Below, piece by piece: positions 28,416 to 42,022 of a stretch of 64,000 nt of DNA. The stretch is taken from the NCBI RefSeq assembly GCF_009360615.1, contig NZ_SPEY01000042.1, positions 62,001 to 126,000 of the forward strand, in the 5' to 3' direction. The position numbers and the translations under genes were made by a program. This stretch comes from Comamonas sp. (GTDB taxonomy: Bacteria > Pseudomonadota > Gammaproteobacteria > Burkholderiales > Burkholderiaceae_C). Numbering within the stretch: the stretch's first letter is position 1; every line of letters begins with the position of its first letter. The notes below the pieces were generated by a model, which saw only the letters and a program-made list of their open reading frames with translations, ran no database searches and was not told the DNA's origin.

Positions 28416-29616
28416 ATCCAGCCTCCTTGCGCGCCAGCGCACATATCGTTGCTAGGTGCATTCGATCAAATGCTGTATTCATCCTCACACTGCGGTGCTG
28501 TCAATGCAATACAGGGCCTCGGTATCGAGCTCTTTTCTTGATGAGGATCAAAATCCTGGCAATGGGCAAAGGCCCATTTCATCGCGCACCCAGAATGCGA
28601 TGGGTGCTTTCCACATCTGAGTGAATTCCAACCCCTTGCGCAATGCCGAGCACGGTCGCAGATTGCTGGCACATCCGGTGCCGGATGAGGTGCTTTGCGG
28701 GGTGCCGGGTACATGGCTTGGGACGCTTGTCGCAAGACGGGGACCGTGGCGCTTGTCTGCTGCTGTTGAGAACGCGTCCAATGTCGGCAAAGCGCGACCA
28801 TGATCGAGTCTGATGTCGGCGAAAGGACAAGAGTGAAGGGGCGCGCGGCCCTGGCGAGGGCAAACCAGCGTGCCGTACTGCGGCATGTGCAGGCAATGTC
28901 TTCTACGCGTGGGGCTGGCTCCGTGTTCCGCCGAGCGCCTCGTCGGCATATGTTGCCAGCGGGGCAGGCATCAGGGACGCGCACCACCGTCGTCTTGCTC
29001 TGGGTCGTGCGCAAGCGTCGGCTACGACAGCCCAACGCCCGGTGTTCGCCCCGACTGGATCGGAGCGGTTCTGTCATTGCGGGTCGTGGCGATGAGCTCT
29101 TTGAACGGTTTGGTGCCAGGCGATACGTCGCGTTCTCGTTGAACGGCAGTCAGGGGAGGGCTTGTGTGGATGCCGGCAGGTTTGCGGCGTAGAAAGACCG
29201 TCATTCCATCCTGCTTTGCGTCAGGAAACCTTGGACCCGGTCTGCCTGTTTGACCAGACGCTCAGGAGTCTATTCCGTCCGCTTGAAAGCGGTCTCATCA
29301 GCCCCGATCCTTTCGATGATGGCCGGGCATTCATCGGCATCGGCATTTGACGCGATTGCCTGTTTCGTGGCGAGAGCCAGCGCAGGGCAGAGCGGCCGCA
29401 CTGACTACTATCGCTAGGACTGGCTTCCAGTTGAATCTCCATGTTCCAAAGTTTGCAGGGCTGGACTCCACGCTGGATGCGCTGTGCCGTCCTCGCCAGG
29501 GTTGGGAAGGTCGGGCGCTGGTCAATCGGCGTCGCTGAAGCGTCAGCAGATAATCTCTTGAAGTCATTAATGTAACTTACATGCAAAATGCACGGAGTTC
29601 CAAACCCCGTATCGGC
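28416..29616. other. 1.2-kb gene-poor stretch
   Basis: No convincing gene. Frames of 60-200 codons exist on both strands but are Arg/Pro/Ala-rich and unlike known families. The best initiations seen are a GTG near 28832 after AAGGA (plus strand) and an ATG at 29204 after CAGGATGGA (minus strand). It probably holds the uspA promoter and the remains of a lost gene. No repeat or hairpin of note was found. Confidence 0.4.
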
Positions 29617-31569
29617 CTAAGAATGATCTTTTGTTTTCCAGCTTTCCGCAGGCTTGGCATACATCTGCCCGATGGCATCTTCATAACGAGCCATCAGGTT
29701 CCTGCGCTTGAGCTTGAGGGTAGGGGTCATCAAGCCGTTGTCGATGTTCCAGCTGTCCCTGACCAGGTGAATCGCTCTGGGAACGGCGTAACGGGCAAAG
29801 CTGCGTGTCTGCTTCTCGATTCTGGCAAGTGCTTCTCTCTCAGCTGCGGCATGGTGCAGGCTGGAGGCGTCATCCGGATTCAGGCCGACATTCCTGGCAA
29901 GCACTTCCCATTCCACTTGGTTGACGACGGCGACACAGGCGATGAAGGGGCGATCCTCACCAAGCACGAACACCTGCTCAAACAGGGGATCAACGAGGAT
30001 GGCCTGTTCCACATCATTGGGGGGCACTTTCTCACCCGTCGACGTCACGATGATTTCCTTGATGCGCCCCTTGATTCGAATGCGACCGTTCTCGATGGCA
30101 GCCTGGTCCCCCGTCCTGAGCCACCCGTCAGCAGTAAAGGCTTTGGCGGTGTCTTCGGGACGGTTCCAGTAACCACGCATCACCACGGGGCCGGAGACCT
30201 GCAATTCCTGATCGTCGCCAATGCGGACTTCAATCCCCGGCAGCACCCTGCCCACGGTATCGGGCCAGTTGTCGTCGAGGCCGTTGGCACTGACCACAGG
30301 GGCGGTTTCGGTCATTCCATAACCTTGCAGCATAGGAAGGCCCAGACCCAGAAAACAGCGCGCAATGGTCGGAGACAAAGGGGCACCGCCGCTCACGGCC
30401 ACGCGCAGCCGGCCTCCAAACTGTGCGAGCAGGGGCTGTGCGACCAGCCTGCGCAGCAGCCAGGCTGGCAAGACAGAAGCCCAGCTTGGCTTGCCGTCGG
30501 GCGGCTCGCTCAAGGGGATGCCTTGATGAGTGCAGAAGTTCTTCCAGCCCTTGTAGACTGCCGCCTCGAACAGCTTGCGCTTGAAGCTGCTGGAGGCAAG
30601 CGATTCCTGGACCTTGGCATATACGCGTTCATAGATGCGAGGCACTGATATCAGCACAGTCGGCTTGACCTGCTTCATGTCCTGCGCAAGTTGTGCGACA
30701 GAACGCGCGTAGGCCACACAGGAGCCGGTGGCAATGGCCAGGTAGTAGCCTGCAGTGCGCTCGAAAGTATGCGAAAGCGGCAAAAACGAGAGAAAAACGT
30801 CCTCGGGAAAAGCCTTCACACGTTGCATCACCGCGTGCAGATCGCTGACCACGTTGTCGTGGGTGAGCATGACCCCCTTGGGCTTTCCGGTCGTACCCGA
30901 GGTATAGACAATGCCTGCCAGCTGTGTTTTGTCTGGTGGCTTGGGCAGGGCAGAGGTATACCGTTGACCAGCCTGAAGCCAGACAGACAGGGCAATGACC
31001 GGCTTTCGCTGCAGCGTCTTGACGGACTCCTGGACCGCCGGTTCGGCAGGTATGGGAGAGGCGCTCGGCGACGCGTTGGTACGACCTTGCCGAGCGTGGA
31101 TCACGGCCTGAAGTTCGGGCAGGTCCTGACCTGTGGCACAAATTTTCTGCCAAGCCCTGGCATCGGCCACAAACAGCAACGACGCACCCGAGTCGGCAAG
31201 GATGTACGCAATGCTGCCGGCATTGTCGATGGCATGCAGGGGAACGGGTACGTAGCCGCAGCGCAAACAGGCCTGGTCGATGGTCATGGCATCGAAGCCG
31301 TTGGGCAGCAGGATCGCAACCCTTGCGCCGTCCGGAAGATTCGAGGCACACAAGGCACGGCTCCACAAGGCAACCGTCTCGGCTGTTTCGGCCCAGGTCA
31401 GGCTTTTCCAGCGATCGGTGCTTTCATCGAACTCTCGATAAGCCTGGGCCATTGGTGTGGCGCTGGCACGCATGGCCAGGAGTTCTGGCAGGGTTTGCAC
31501 CTGCTCGATAGTCAGAGGTGGTGCCTCTGACAGGAGTGCCAGTACATCGATTTCACTGTGTTGATTCAT
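29617..31569 (-). CDS. long-chain acyl-CoA synthetase (AMP-binding, FAA1 type)
   Basis: 650 residues. Activates fatty acids to acyl-CoA. Motifs: GIVYTSGTTGKPKGVMLTHD (P-loop), SFLPLSHTFERTAGYY, QGYGMTETAPVVSAN, GWLRTGDQAAIENGRIRIKG with the hinge, and a C-terminal LKLKRRNL lysine. The large size and the FLPLSHTFER region place it with the long-chain (FAA1/LACS) group rather than with FadD of E. coli. It lies 66 bases downstream of the MHYT sensor gene on the same strand. Confidence 0.92.
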   Translation of the reverse strand: MNQHSEIDVLALLSEAPPLTIEQVQTLPELLAMRASATPMAQAYREFDESTDRWKSLTWAETAETVALWSRALCASNLPDGARVAILLPNGFDAMTIDQACLRCGYVPVPLHAIDNAGSIAYILADSGASLLFVADARAWQKICATGQDLPELQAVIHARQGRTNASPSASPIPAEPAVQESVKTLQRKPVIALSVWLQAGQRYTSALPKPPDKTQLAGIVYTSGTTGKPKGVMLTHDNVVSDLHAVMQRVKAFPEDVFLSFLPLSHTFERTAGYYLAIATGSCVAYARSVAQLAQDMKQVKPTVLISVPRIYERVYAKVQESLASSSFKRKLFEAAVYKGWKNFCTHQGIPLSEPPDGKPSWASVLPAWLLRRLVAQPLLAQFGGRLRVAVSGGAPLSPTIARCFLGLGLPMLQGYGMTETAPVVSANGLDDNWPDTVGRVLPGIEVRIGDDQELQVSGPVVMRGYWNRPEDTAKAFTADGWLRTGDQAAIENGRIRIKGRIKEIIVTSTGEKVPPNDVEQAILVDPLFEQVFVLGEDRPFIACVAVVNQVEWEVLARNVGLNPDDASSLHHAAAEREALARIEKQTRSFARYAVPRAIHLVRDSWNIDNGLMTPTLKLKRRNLMARYEDAIGQMYAKPAESWKTKDHS

Positions 31570-31635
31570 GCGCTTACCTTCAGGAAGCAGGCAGTTTCCC
31601 GCTCCGTGAATGATAGCGTTGTAGAAATTCTGGAC

Positions 31636-33177
31636 TCAGAATGTGGCCCCGAGCGGGATATCGATGCTTTGGTAGCAGACGGCGATGTAATGGTGCAGGC
31701 GCTGCTGCTCGTCACGCACAGCTGTCAAGGAGATCTGATGCCGATTCATGTCGTGTTGCATGACGCATGGGCCTTGCCAATGTCCCTTATTGCCGATTTC
31801 CGTCCAGATTTGCGTCCATTGGACATCCGATTCGTCATCGACATGGAAAAGGCTGGCGAACTCCTTGTTCTTGGCTGCCTGGCGCTTCAAGCCGCAGATG
31901 CGAGCAAAGGCCGGATTGATGTCCACAATTTTGCGGTTCGCATCCAGCACCACCATGCCTTCGTGGGAATGGTCGAATACCGTGGCAGCGATATGCAGCT
32001 GACGCTCGGTTCGCTTGCGGTCCGAGAGATTGGTGAGAAGGCCCACGTACATGCGCTGGCCCCTTGCCTCCGCCTGACTCAGTGCCAGACGCATGGGAAC
32101 CAGGGTACCGTCCTTGTGCTGACCCAGCACCTCGGAGATTTTGTTCTGCAGAGGTGGCGCATTATTGCGCTGACCCGCTTCATGCTGCTCCAGATAAAAA
32201 TCATGCTGGGTGAACAATGCAGCGGGCATGAGCATTTTCACGTTCTGGCCCACTACTTCCTCCGCGCTCCAGCCAAATATCACTTCTGCTGCAGGGTTGT
32301 AGTCGGTGACCCGGCCCTGATTGTCGATGCAGATGATACCGTCCGCCGCCATATTGATTAAAGCTTGCAGCCTGGCTTCATTCATGTCCACTTTTTGCCA
32401 ACGGCTGCGGTAATGGATCAAGGCGTTGGCCTGCGCAATCAATCCGCCAAATAAAAGGGCGGTCAGCGCGATCGTCAGCGCCAGAATCAGACGGTCGTTC
32501 GAGGGTGTCGCATCATGGATCTCGTGATCGGACGTGACCCGCAGCGCCAGCATCGCAGCGTAATGCATGCCGGATATCGCAGCGCCCATGATGACAGCCG
32601 ACAGCGACTTGCGCCATGGGTCCTGGTTGAGCTTGAAGCGTGCGAGTCCGAAGCGAACCCAAAGCGCAAGCGTTGCCAGCGCTACACCAACCACCAGTGA
32701 AATGACGAACCAGACGGGGGAATACTGGTGGATTGCGGATGTACGCATTGCAGCCATGCCGCAATAATGCATGGCTGCAATACCGGTGCCCACCACCAGC
32801 CCCCCCAATACCAACTGTCTGATATTGAGCTCATTGTGAGCCAGCAAGGCGAGGGCAACGCCAGACGCTGCGATCCCTGGAATGATGGAGAGGATCGTGA
32901 CCGGCAAATCATACTGAACCGCCGCATGCAGCGAGTAGGCGAGCATTCCGATGAAATGCATGGCCCAGATGCCCGTACCCAAAGCCAGCGACCCGCTCAC
33001 AATGGACCAGTTGCGCAATTGTCGCGAAGTGGCGGATCGGGCAAAAGCCGCATGGCGCAGTGCTTGTCCCGAAGCAATCCAGCAAACGGCCAACGACAGG
33101 GTTACAAGCAAAGGGTCATATTCGCCCTTGATCAAGTGAACATCGTCAGAAGAGGCCCAGAAAAATTGCGCCAGCAT
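31636..33177 (-). CDS. MHYT-PAS-PAS membrane sensor without an output domain
   Basis: 513 residues. An N-terminal MHYT membrane domain of seven predicted helices carries the triple signature MHFIGM, MHYCGM and MHYAAM, thought to bind copper and sense O2, CO or NO. Two PAS domains follow: about residues 265-385 (GIICIDNQGRVTDYNPAAEV, RKRTERQ at the end) and 395-510 (HEGMVVLDANRKIVDINPAF). MHYT proteins normally continue into GGDEF, EAL or kinase domains, but here the protein ends after the second PAS. The next gene starts only 66 bases on, so no output domain follows. It may signal through a partner or be a truncated former cyclase. Confidence 0.88.
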   Translation of the reverse strand: MLAQFFWASSDDVHLIKGEYDPLLVTLSLAVCWIASGQALRHAAFARSATSRQLRNWSIVSGSLALGTGIWAMHFIGMLAYSLHAAVQYDLPVTILSIIPGIAASGVALALLAHNELNIRQLVLGGLVVGTGIAAMHYCGMAAMRTSAIHQYSPVWFVISLVVGVALATLALWVRFGLARFKLNQDPWRKSLSAVIMGAAISGMHYAAMLALRVTSDHEIHDATPSNDRLILALTIALTALLFGGLIAQANALIHYRSRWQKVDMNEARLQALINMAADGIICIDNQGRVTDYNPAAEVIFGWSAEEVVGQNVKMLMPAALFTQHDFYLEQHEAGQRNNAPPLQNKISEVLGQHKDGTLVPMRLALSQAEARGQRMYVGLLTNLSDRKRTERQLHIAATVFDHSHEGMVVLDANRKIVDINPAFARICGLKRQAAKNKEFASLFHVDDESDVQWTQIWTEIGNKGHWQGPCVMQHDMNRHQISLTAVRDEQQRLHHYIAVCYQSIDIPLGATF

Positions 33178-33313
33178 GAATCATGATCCTGTAACACCGA
33201 AAGCACATTCAGTTACTTCTCAAGCATCGCATGAATCAGGTAATCCAATATTTCAAATTTGTAGGATAAATACCGAAACGCATTTCCCCTGGGGGTCGAC
33301 AAAGTCAGAGCTT

Positions 33314-33958
33314 CTAGATCGCCGCGTCTAATCCATTTGTGAAATGCTGCTGCACTGCACTCATGGCGGTTTTCGGATCGCGCCGAAGCAGCGCCTGCAT
33401 GATGGCTTCGTGTTCTGCCAGAGAGTCTTCAATACGGCCCTGCTTGAACAGCGATTTGTGACGATTCAGTTTCATGACCTTGCGCAAATCCGCTACAAGC
33501 TGAATACGCCAGCGGTTATCGGCAATGTCGAGTATCTGCATATGAAAGCTCTCGTTGAGTGCGAAGAACCGCTCGGCGTCGGCCGTGTTCTGCTTGAGCT
33601 CCTCATGGGTCTGCCGCAAGCGCTGCAATTGCTCATCCGTGGCTTTGGCAGCCACCTCGGCCGCTGCGTCCGCCTCCAGAAGGCTGAGCAGTCGATAGAC
33701 GTCGGAGATGTCCTTGCGAGAGACTTCGGTGACATAGGCTCCCCTGCGCAGCTTCATGGTCACCAGGCCTTCGGCAGCCAGGACCTTCAGTGCCTCGCGC
33801 AGGGGCGTGCGGCTGATGCCGTATTCCTCGGCAATCTTCAGCTCGTCAATCCAGGCACCGGGCTCAAGCTCACGGCGAAAGATGCGCTGGCGCAACTGCT
33901 CGGCGACCTGCTCATATAGCGCCAGGGGAGTAAGTGTTTTGCTTGTCATTACGTGCAA
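33314..33958 (-). CDS. GntR-family (FCD) regulator, probable controller of the propionyl-CoA genes
   Basis: 214 residues: winged helix (YEQVAEQLRQRIFRRELEPG, then EEYGISRTPLREALKVL) and an FCD ligand domain with metal-site histidines in FHMQILD, RHKSL and EHEAIMQAL. Start is 33958 or, three codons later, MTSKTL. It is divergent from the methylmalonyl-CoA mutase gene, and the 16-bp palindrome in the shared spacer is its probable operator. An acyl-CoA or organic acid of propionate metabolism would be a logical effector, but this is inferred from position only. Confidence 0.9.
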   Translation of the reverse strand: MHVMTSKTLTPLALYEQVAEQLRQRIFRRELEPGAWIDELKIAEEYGISRTPLREALKVLAAEGLVTMKLRRGAYVTEVSRKDISDVYRLLSLLEADAAAEVAAKATDEQLQRLRQTHEELKQNTADAERFFALNESFHMQILDIADNRWRIQLVADLRKVMKLNRHKSLFKQGRIEDSLAEHEAIMQALLRRDPKTAMSAVQQHFTNGLDAAI

Positions 33959-33976
33959 TTATATGCTGCAAGTATT

Positions 33977-34006
33977 TTGAATTCATAATTATGAATCATG
34001 TACACT
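33977..34006 (+). promoter_or_regulatory. mutase promoter with embedded palindromic operator
   Basis: TTGAAT (33977-33982) and TACACT (34001-34006) are 18 bases apart and fit a sigma-70 promoter. The perfect 16-bp palindrome ATTCATAATTATGAAT (33981-33996) lies between the two boxes, and TGTACA (33999-34004) overlaps the -10. A repressor bound here would exclude polymerase. The GntR gene next door is the obvious candidate. Confidence 0.65.
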
Positions 34007-34071
34007 AGGTGCCTCTAGGTAGTTCACCGCAATTCCAAACTTCACTGCGCGCACCGCATACGAGAGACAAC

Positions 34072-36246
34072 ATGAGCCAAGAGAATCCGGCACAGGACCC
34101 CCAAGAATTTGCAACTGCTGATCTGCAAGCCTGGCTAAAAGCCGCCAACAAGGCGGCCCCCGGCGGCGATATCAACAATCTGAACTGGGTCACGCCGGAC
34201 GGCATCACCGTCAAGCCGCTGTACACGGCCGAAGACACCAAGGATCTGCCATTCACCAATACGCTTCCGGGATTCGCCCCCTATATCCGGGGCCCCCAGG
34301 CCACCATGTATGCAGGCCGCCCCTGGACCATCCGCCAGTACGCCGGGTTCTCCACTGCGGAAGAATCCAATGCCTTCTATCGCAAGGCGCTGGCGGCCGG
34401 TGGTCAAGGCGTTTCCGTTGCATTTGACCTGGCCACCCATCGCGGCTATGACTCCGATCATCCTCGCGTCACTGGGGACGTGGGCAAGGCCGGCGTCGCG
34501 ATCGACTCCGTCGAGGACATGAAGATTCTCTTCAACGAGATCCCCCTGGACAAGGTGTCGGTTTCCATGACCATGAACGGTGCCGTGCTGCCTGTGCTGG
34601 CCGGCTATGTCGTGGCGGCCGAAGAGCAGGGTGTTTCGCAGGACCAGCTTGCAGGAACGATTCAGAACGACATTCTGAAAGAGTTCATGGTGCGCAATAC
34701 CTATATCTATCCGCCCAAGCCCTCGATGCGCATCATCGGCGACATCATCGAGTACACGAGCCAGAACATGCCCAAGTTCAACTCGATCTCGATTTCGGGC
34801 TATCACATGCAGGAAGCCGGTGCCAACCAGGCGCTGGAGATGGCGTTTACGCTGGCCGATGGCAAGGAGTACGTGAAGACCGCCATTGCCAAGGGCATGG
34901 ACGTGGACGCATTTGCGGGCCGACTGTCCTTCTTCTGGGCCGTGGGCATGAATTTCTATCTGGAAGTGGCCAAGATGCGTGCCGCGCGCCTGCTGTGGTG
35001 CCGCATCATGAAGGGCTTCGATGCCAAGAACCCCAAGAGCCTGATGCTGCGTACCCACAGCCAGACTTCGGGTTGGTCGCTGACCGAGCAGGACCCCTAC
35101 AACAATGTGGTCCGAACCACCATCGAAGCCATGGCGGCCGTGTTCGGCGGCACCCAGTCGCTGCACACCAATGCGCTGGACGAAGCCATTGCCCTGCCGA
35201 CGGAGTTCTCGGCCCGCATTGCCCGCAACACACAACTGATCATTCAGGAAGAGACCCACATCACCAATGTGATCGACCCCTGGGCGGGTTCCTACATGAT
35301 GGAAAAACTGACCCAGGAAATGGCTGACAAGGCCTGGGCGATCATCGAGGAAGTTGATGCCATGGGCGGCATGACAGCCGCTGTGGACAGCGGCTGGGCC
35401 AAGCTCAAGATCGAAGCGGCCGCCGCCGAGAAACAGGCCCGCATCGACTCGGGCAAGGAGGTCATCGTCGGCGTCAACAAGTACAAGCTGGCCAAGGAAG
35501 ACCCGGTCGATATCCTGGAGGTGGACAACGTCAAGGTGCGCGACAGCCAGATTGCCCGGCTCAAGGAAATCAAGGCTTCGCGCGATGCAGCGAAGGTCGG
35601 AGCTGCACTGGCTGCCATCACGGCTGCGGCGGAGTCCGGGGAAGGCAATTTGCTGGATCTGTCCATCAAGGCCGTGCGTCTGCGCGCCACGGTCGGTGAA
35701 GTCTCCGACGCGATGGAAAAGGCGTTTGGCCGCCACCGCGCCGATACCCAGAAGGTGACCGGTGTGTATGCTGCCGCTTATGACTCTGCCGAAGGCTGGG
35801 ACAGGCTCAAGGAAGAAATCAACACCGCTTCGCAGGCCATGGGGCGCCGCCCTCGCGTGATGATCGCCAAGCTAGGCCAGGACGGGCACGACCGGGGGGC
35901 CAAGGTGGTCGCGACCGCTTTTGCCGATCTGGGTTTCGACGTGGACATGGGGCCGCTTTTCCAGACCCCCGAAGAATGCGCGCGCCAGGCGATCGAGAAC
36001 GACGTACACGCCGTGGGCGTATCGACGCTGGCCGCAGGGCACAAGACCTTGGTGCCGGCCATCATTGCCGAGCTCAAGAAGCAGGGCGCCGACGACATCA
36101 TCGTCTTCGTCGGTGGCGTGATTCCCGCCCAGGACTATGATTTTCTCTACAGCGCGGGCGTGAAGGGCGTATATGGCCCCGGCACTCCCATTCCTGCCAG
36201 CGCCAAGGATGTGCTGGAGCAGATCAAGAAGGCCAACGGTCTCTGA
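34072..36246 (+). CDS. scpA: methylmalonyl-CoA mutase (adenosylcobalamin-dependent)
   Basis: Isomerises (R)-methylmalonyl-CoA to succinyl-CoA with adenosyl-B12. 724 residues from the ATG at 34072, chosen for the GAGAG ribosome site just upstream. The N-terminal TIM-barrel carries [20 protein letters not shown] and [14 protein letters not shown]. The C-terminal cobalamin-binding domain shows [10 protein letters not shown] at 602-611, with His606 as the cobalt ligand, followed by STLAAGH. Single-polypeptide form as in E. coli Sbm/ScpA. First gene of the run mutase, meaB, pccB, pccA. Confidence 0.96.
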   Translation: MSQENPAQDPQEFATADLQAWLKAANKAAPGGDINNLNWVTPDGITVKPLYTAEDTKDLPFTNTLPGFAPYIRGPQATMYAGRPWTIRQYAGFSTAEESNAFYRKALAAGGQGVSVAFDLATHRGYDSDHPRVTGDVGKAGVAIDSVEDMKILFNEIPLDKVSVSMTMNGAVLPVLAGYVVAAEEQGVSQDQLAGTIQNDILKEFMVRNTYIYPPKPSMRIIGDIIEYTSQNMPKFNSISISGYHMQEAGANQALEMAFTLADGKEYVKTAIAKGMDVDAFAGRLSFFWAVGMNFYLEVAKMRAARLLWCRIMKGFDAKNPKSLMLRTHSQTSGWSLTEQDPYNNVVRTTIEAMAAVFGGTQSLHTNALDEAIALPTEFSARIARNTQLIIQEETHITNVIDPWAGSYMMEKLTQEMADKAWAIIEEVDAMGGMTAAVDSGWAKLKIEAAAAEKQARIDSGKEVIVGVNKYKLAKEDPVDILEVDNVKVRDSQIARLKEIKASRDAAKVGAALAAITAAAESGEGNLLDLSIKAVRLRATVGEVSDAMEKAFGRHRADTQKVTGVYAAAYDSAEGWDRLKEEINTASQAMGRRPRVMIAKLGQDGHDRGAKVVATAFADLGFDVDMGPLFQTPEECARQAIENDVHAVGVSTLAAGHKTLVPAIIAELKKQGADDIIVFVGGVIPAQDYDFLYSAGVKGVYGPGTPIPASAKDVLEQIKKANGL

Positions 36247-36283
36247 TCGGCCGGCAGACATCGATAGCAAAGGCGATCGCGAC

Positions 36284-37288
36284 GTGACTCCTGAGCAAAT
36301 GCAAGACGGCATTCTGCACGGCCCCTCCGCAGTGCAGCGCCGGGCCATGGCAAAGGCCATTACCTTGCTTGAATCTTCCCGGGCCGACCACCGTGAACAG
36401 GCCGACGGCCTGCTCACCGCTCTGCTGCCCCATACGGGCAAGGCGTTTCGCCTTGGCATCAGCGGCGTGCCTGGCGTCGGCAAATCCACCTTCATCGAAG
36501 CCCTGGGTCTGTACCTCATAGAAAAGGGTCTGCGTGTGGCGGTGCTGGCGATCGATCCGTCCAGCACCGTCTCAGGCGGCTCCATCCTTGGCGACAAGAC
36601 CCGCATGGAGCAATTGTCCATGCGGCTGGAAGCTTATATCCGGCCCAGTCCCAGCAGCGGAACACTGGGGGGCGTGGCCGAAAAGACGCGCGAGGCCATG
36701 CTGGTCTGTGAAGCCGCCGGTTACGACGTGGTGATTGTCGAGACGGTGGGGGTAGGGCAGAGCGAGATTGCCGTTCACGGCATGACCGACATGTTCTGCG
36801 TGCTGCAACTGCCCAATGCCGGCGATGACCTGCAGGCCATCAAGAAGGGTGTGATGGAACTGGCCGACCTGGTGGTCATCAACAAGGCCGACATCGACCC
36901 CCATGCCGCCACGCGCGCCCAGGCGCAGATCACATCGAGCCTGCGCCTGCTGGGCATGCACGGCAATCCCGACCATGCCAGCACCGGCGCGTTGTGGCAG
37001 CCGCGGGTGTTGCAGATCAGCGCCTTGCTGGGGCAGGGGGTGGATGGTTTCTGGAGTGCCGTCAGCAGCTTCAGAGAGCTGCAAACCGCCAATGGTCGCC
37101 TGGCCCTGCGCCGCGAGAAACAGGCCCTGGCCTGGATGTGGGAGCGCATCGACTTTGGTCTCAAGCAGGCGTTCCGCCAGCATCCGCGCGTCAGAGCCAT
37201 GCTTCCCGTCCTTCAGGACGATGTGGCAGCGGGTCGTATCGCTGCCAGCACTGCCGCGAGAAATCTGCTTCTAGCCCAAATGCAGTAG
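36284..37288 (+). CDS. meaB: MeaB/ArgK-type GTPase chaperone of methylmalonyl-CoA mutase
   Basis: G3E GTPase that protects and reloads the mutase with cobalamin. 334 residues from a GTG at 36284, preferred because AAAGGCG lies upstream and the product MTPEQMQDGILHG then has the family length; ATG-initiated longer frames would run into the mutase gene. Walker A GVPGVGKST, DPSSTVSGGSILGDKTRM, ETVGVGQSE and the NKAD guanine motif are present. It follows the mutase stop by 37 bases, consistent with an operon. Confidence 0.94.
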   Translation: MTPEQMQDGILHGPSAVQRRAMAKAITLLESSRADHREQADGLLTALLPHTGKAFRLGISGVPGVGKSTFIEALGLYLIEKGLRVAVLAIDPSSTVSGGSILGDKTRMEQLSMRLEAYIRPSPSSGTLGGVAEKTREAMLVCEAAGYDVVIVETVGVGQSEIAVHGMTDMFCVLQLPNAGDDLQAIKKGVMELADLVVINKADIDPHAATRAQAQITSSLRLLGMHGNPDHASTGALWQPRVLQISALLGQGVDGFWSAVSSFRELQTANGRLALRREKQALAWMWERIDFGLKQAFRQHPRVRAMLPVLQDDVAAGRIAASTAARNLLLAQMQ

Positions 37289-37368
37289 GCGCTAGTAGCT
37301 CTTATTACCATAGCATCGCAGCATCACTATTGCGAGACAAGCAACCCAAATCACGTTAGAGGACAAGC

Positions 37369-38904
<1,536 letters not shown>

Positions 38905-38931
38905 GAAAAAGAAGAACCAGGAGATATATCC

Positions 38932-40980
<2,049 letters not shown>

Positions 40981-41046
40981 TACGCGCTTTTCGGGGCCTG
41001 GGTTCGGCATCGGCATGCGGCCGGGCTGCACATCAGGTCGCGAAGC

Positions 41047-41080
41047 AAAAGCCCGCGCGGCTTCGGCTCGGCGGGCTTTG
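41047..41080 (+). terminator. rho-independent terminator after pccA
   Basis: AAAGCCCGC pairs with GCGGGCTTT around a GC-rich 14-base loop, 70 bases after the pccA stop. Confidence 0.8.
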
Positions 41081-41139
41081 CATTTCTCAATACGACAGGC
41101 CCGACCCGTTTCCAGCTTGAGCCACATGAGCCATCAGCG

Positions 41140-41952
41140 ATGACATTGCAAGCAGCTATCCAGATCTCCCGCCCTGCCACATGCGCGCGCATGCTGCTGT
41201 CTTTGATGGGGGCACTGTTGTTCGTCGATGCACTGGTGCTGATGGGAATGGGGCACTTCAATGTGGGTGTGGTGCTACCTGCCTTGCTGGGGGCAGCCGC
41301 TTTGTGGCTGAGCTGGCGATGGCGAGCGGTACAGCAGTGGCGTGCGGCCAGGCCCTTGAATCAAAGGCTGTGGTCGCTGGGTTGCGTCGCACTGGCCGTG
41401 TGGCTTGCAAGTCTTCTCTGGTTCTGGAGCCATTTGGCAGGGATGGGCCTTGCACCGCAGCAAGTACCGAGCGTACAAGCCATCGTGGTGCTGGGCAGCG
41501 GCACGCTGGACGGCAAGCCCAGGCCGGTTCTGGCCGCGCGGCTGGACACGGCTGCGGAGCTTGCCATGCTGCAGCCCCAGGCATTGATCGCCGTTTGCGG
41601 CGGTGTGGACTGGGGTGAGACAGAGTCCGAAGCCGAGGTCATGGCCCGCTATCTCCAGCAGCGCCACAGCATTGCGGCAGAGCGGCTGGTGCTGGAAAAG
41701 CTCAGCACCAGTACCGAACTGAACCTCAGGCTCAGCCGACCCTTGCTGGCCGGGCGCGGCGTGGCGACCGATGCACCCATGGCCATGGTCAGCAGCGACT
41801 TTCACCTGATGCGTGCCATGGACATCGCAAAGCGCCAGGGTCTGCACGACGTCTATCCCGTGGCGGCACCCACGCCTCTGGCCACACGCTTCAACGCCTG
41901 GCTGCGCGAATACTTTGCCATGGCCAGCAGCTGGGTGCTGGGCGAGGTCTGA
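41140..41952 (+). CDS. DUF218 (YdcF/ElyC-like) membrane protein
   Basis: 270 residues. Three hydrophobic N-terminal segments (about 18-37, 43-58 and 76-97) precede a soluble DUF218 domain with the AIVVLGSGTLDGKPRPVLAA motif, GGVDWGETESEAEVM and the late VSSDFHLMRAM. Relatives ElyC and SanA affect envelope and peptidoglycan precursor lipid metabolism, but the reaction is not known. The ribosome site at 41140 is weak, and a start at ATG 41191 is possible. It sits between pccA and the epimerase candidate without clear functional link. Confidence 0.8.
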   Translation: MTLQAAIQISRPATCARMLLSLMGALLFVDALVLMGMGHFNVGVVLPALLGAAALWLSWRWRAVQQWRAARPLNQRLWSLGCVALAVWLASLLWFWSHLAGMGLAPQQVPSVQAIVVLGSGTLDGKPRPVLAARLDTAAELAMLQPQALIAVCGGVDWGETESEAEVMARYLQQRHSIAAERLVLEKLSTSTELNLRLSRPLLAGRGVATDAPMAMVSSDFHLMRAMDIAKRQGLHDVYPVAAPTPLATRFNAWLREYFAMASSWVLGEV

Positions 41953-41969
41953 GGATTTACATTAAATCC
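41953..41969. promoter_or_regulatory. perfect inverted repeat upstream of VOC gene
   Basis: GGATTTA-CAT-TAAATCC lies 53 bases before the start of the VOC gene and directly after the DUF218 stop. No T run follows, so an operator is more likely than a terminator. Confidence 0.35.
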
Positions 41970-42022
41970 GGCTGAAACGCTTATTTTTATTGCGTTGTCA
42001 GCTATCCATAAAGGAGTCAATC

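Noticed and set aside
28800-29192. 130-codon plus-strand frame in the gene-poor stretch
   Set aside because: Arg-rich, no homology that I recognise, and only a GTG with a fair ribosome site; not enough to call.
34135-35736. 533-codon minus-strand open frame
   Set aside because: Antisense to methylmalonyl-CoA mutase, no domain pattern.
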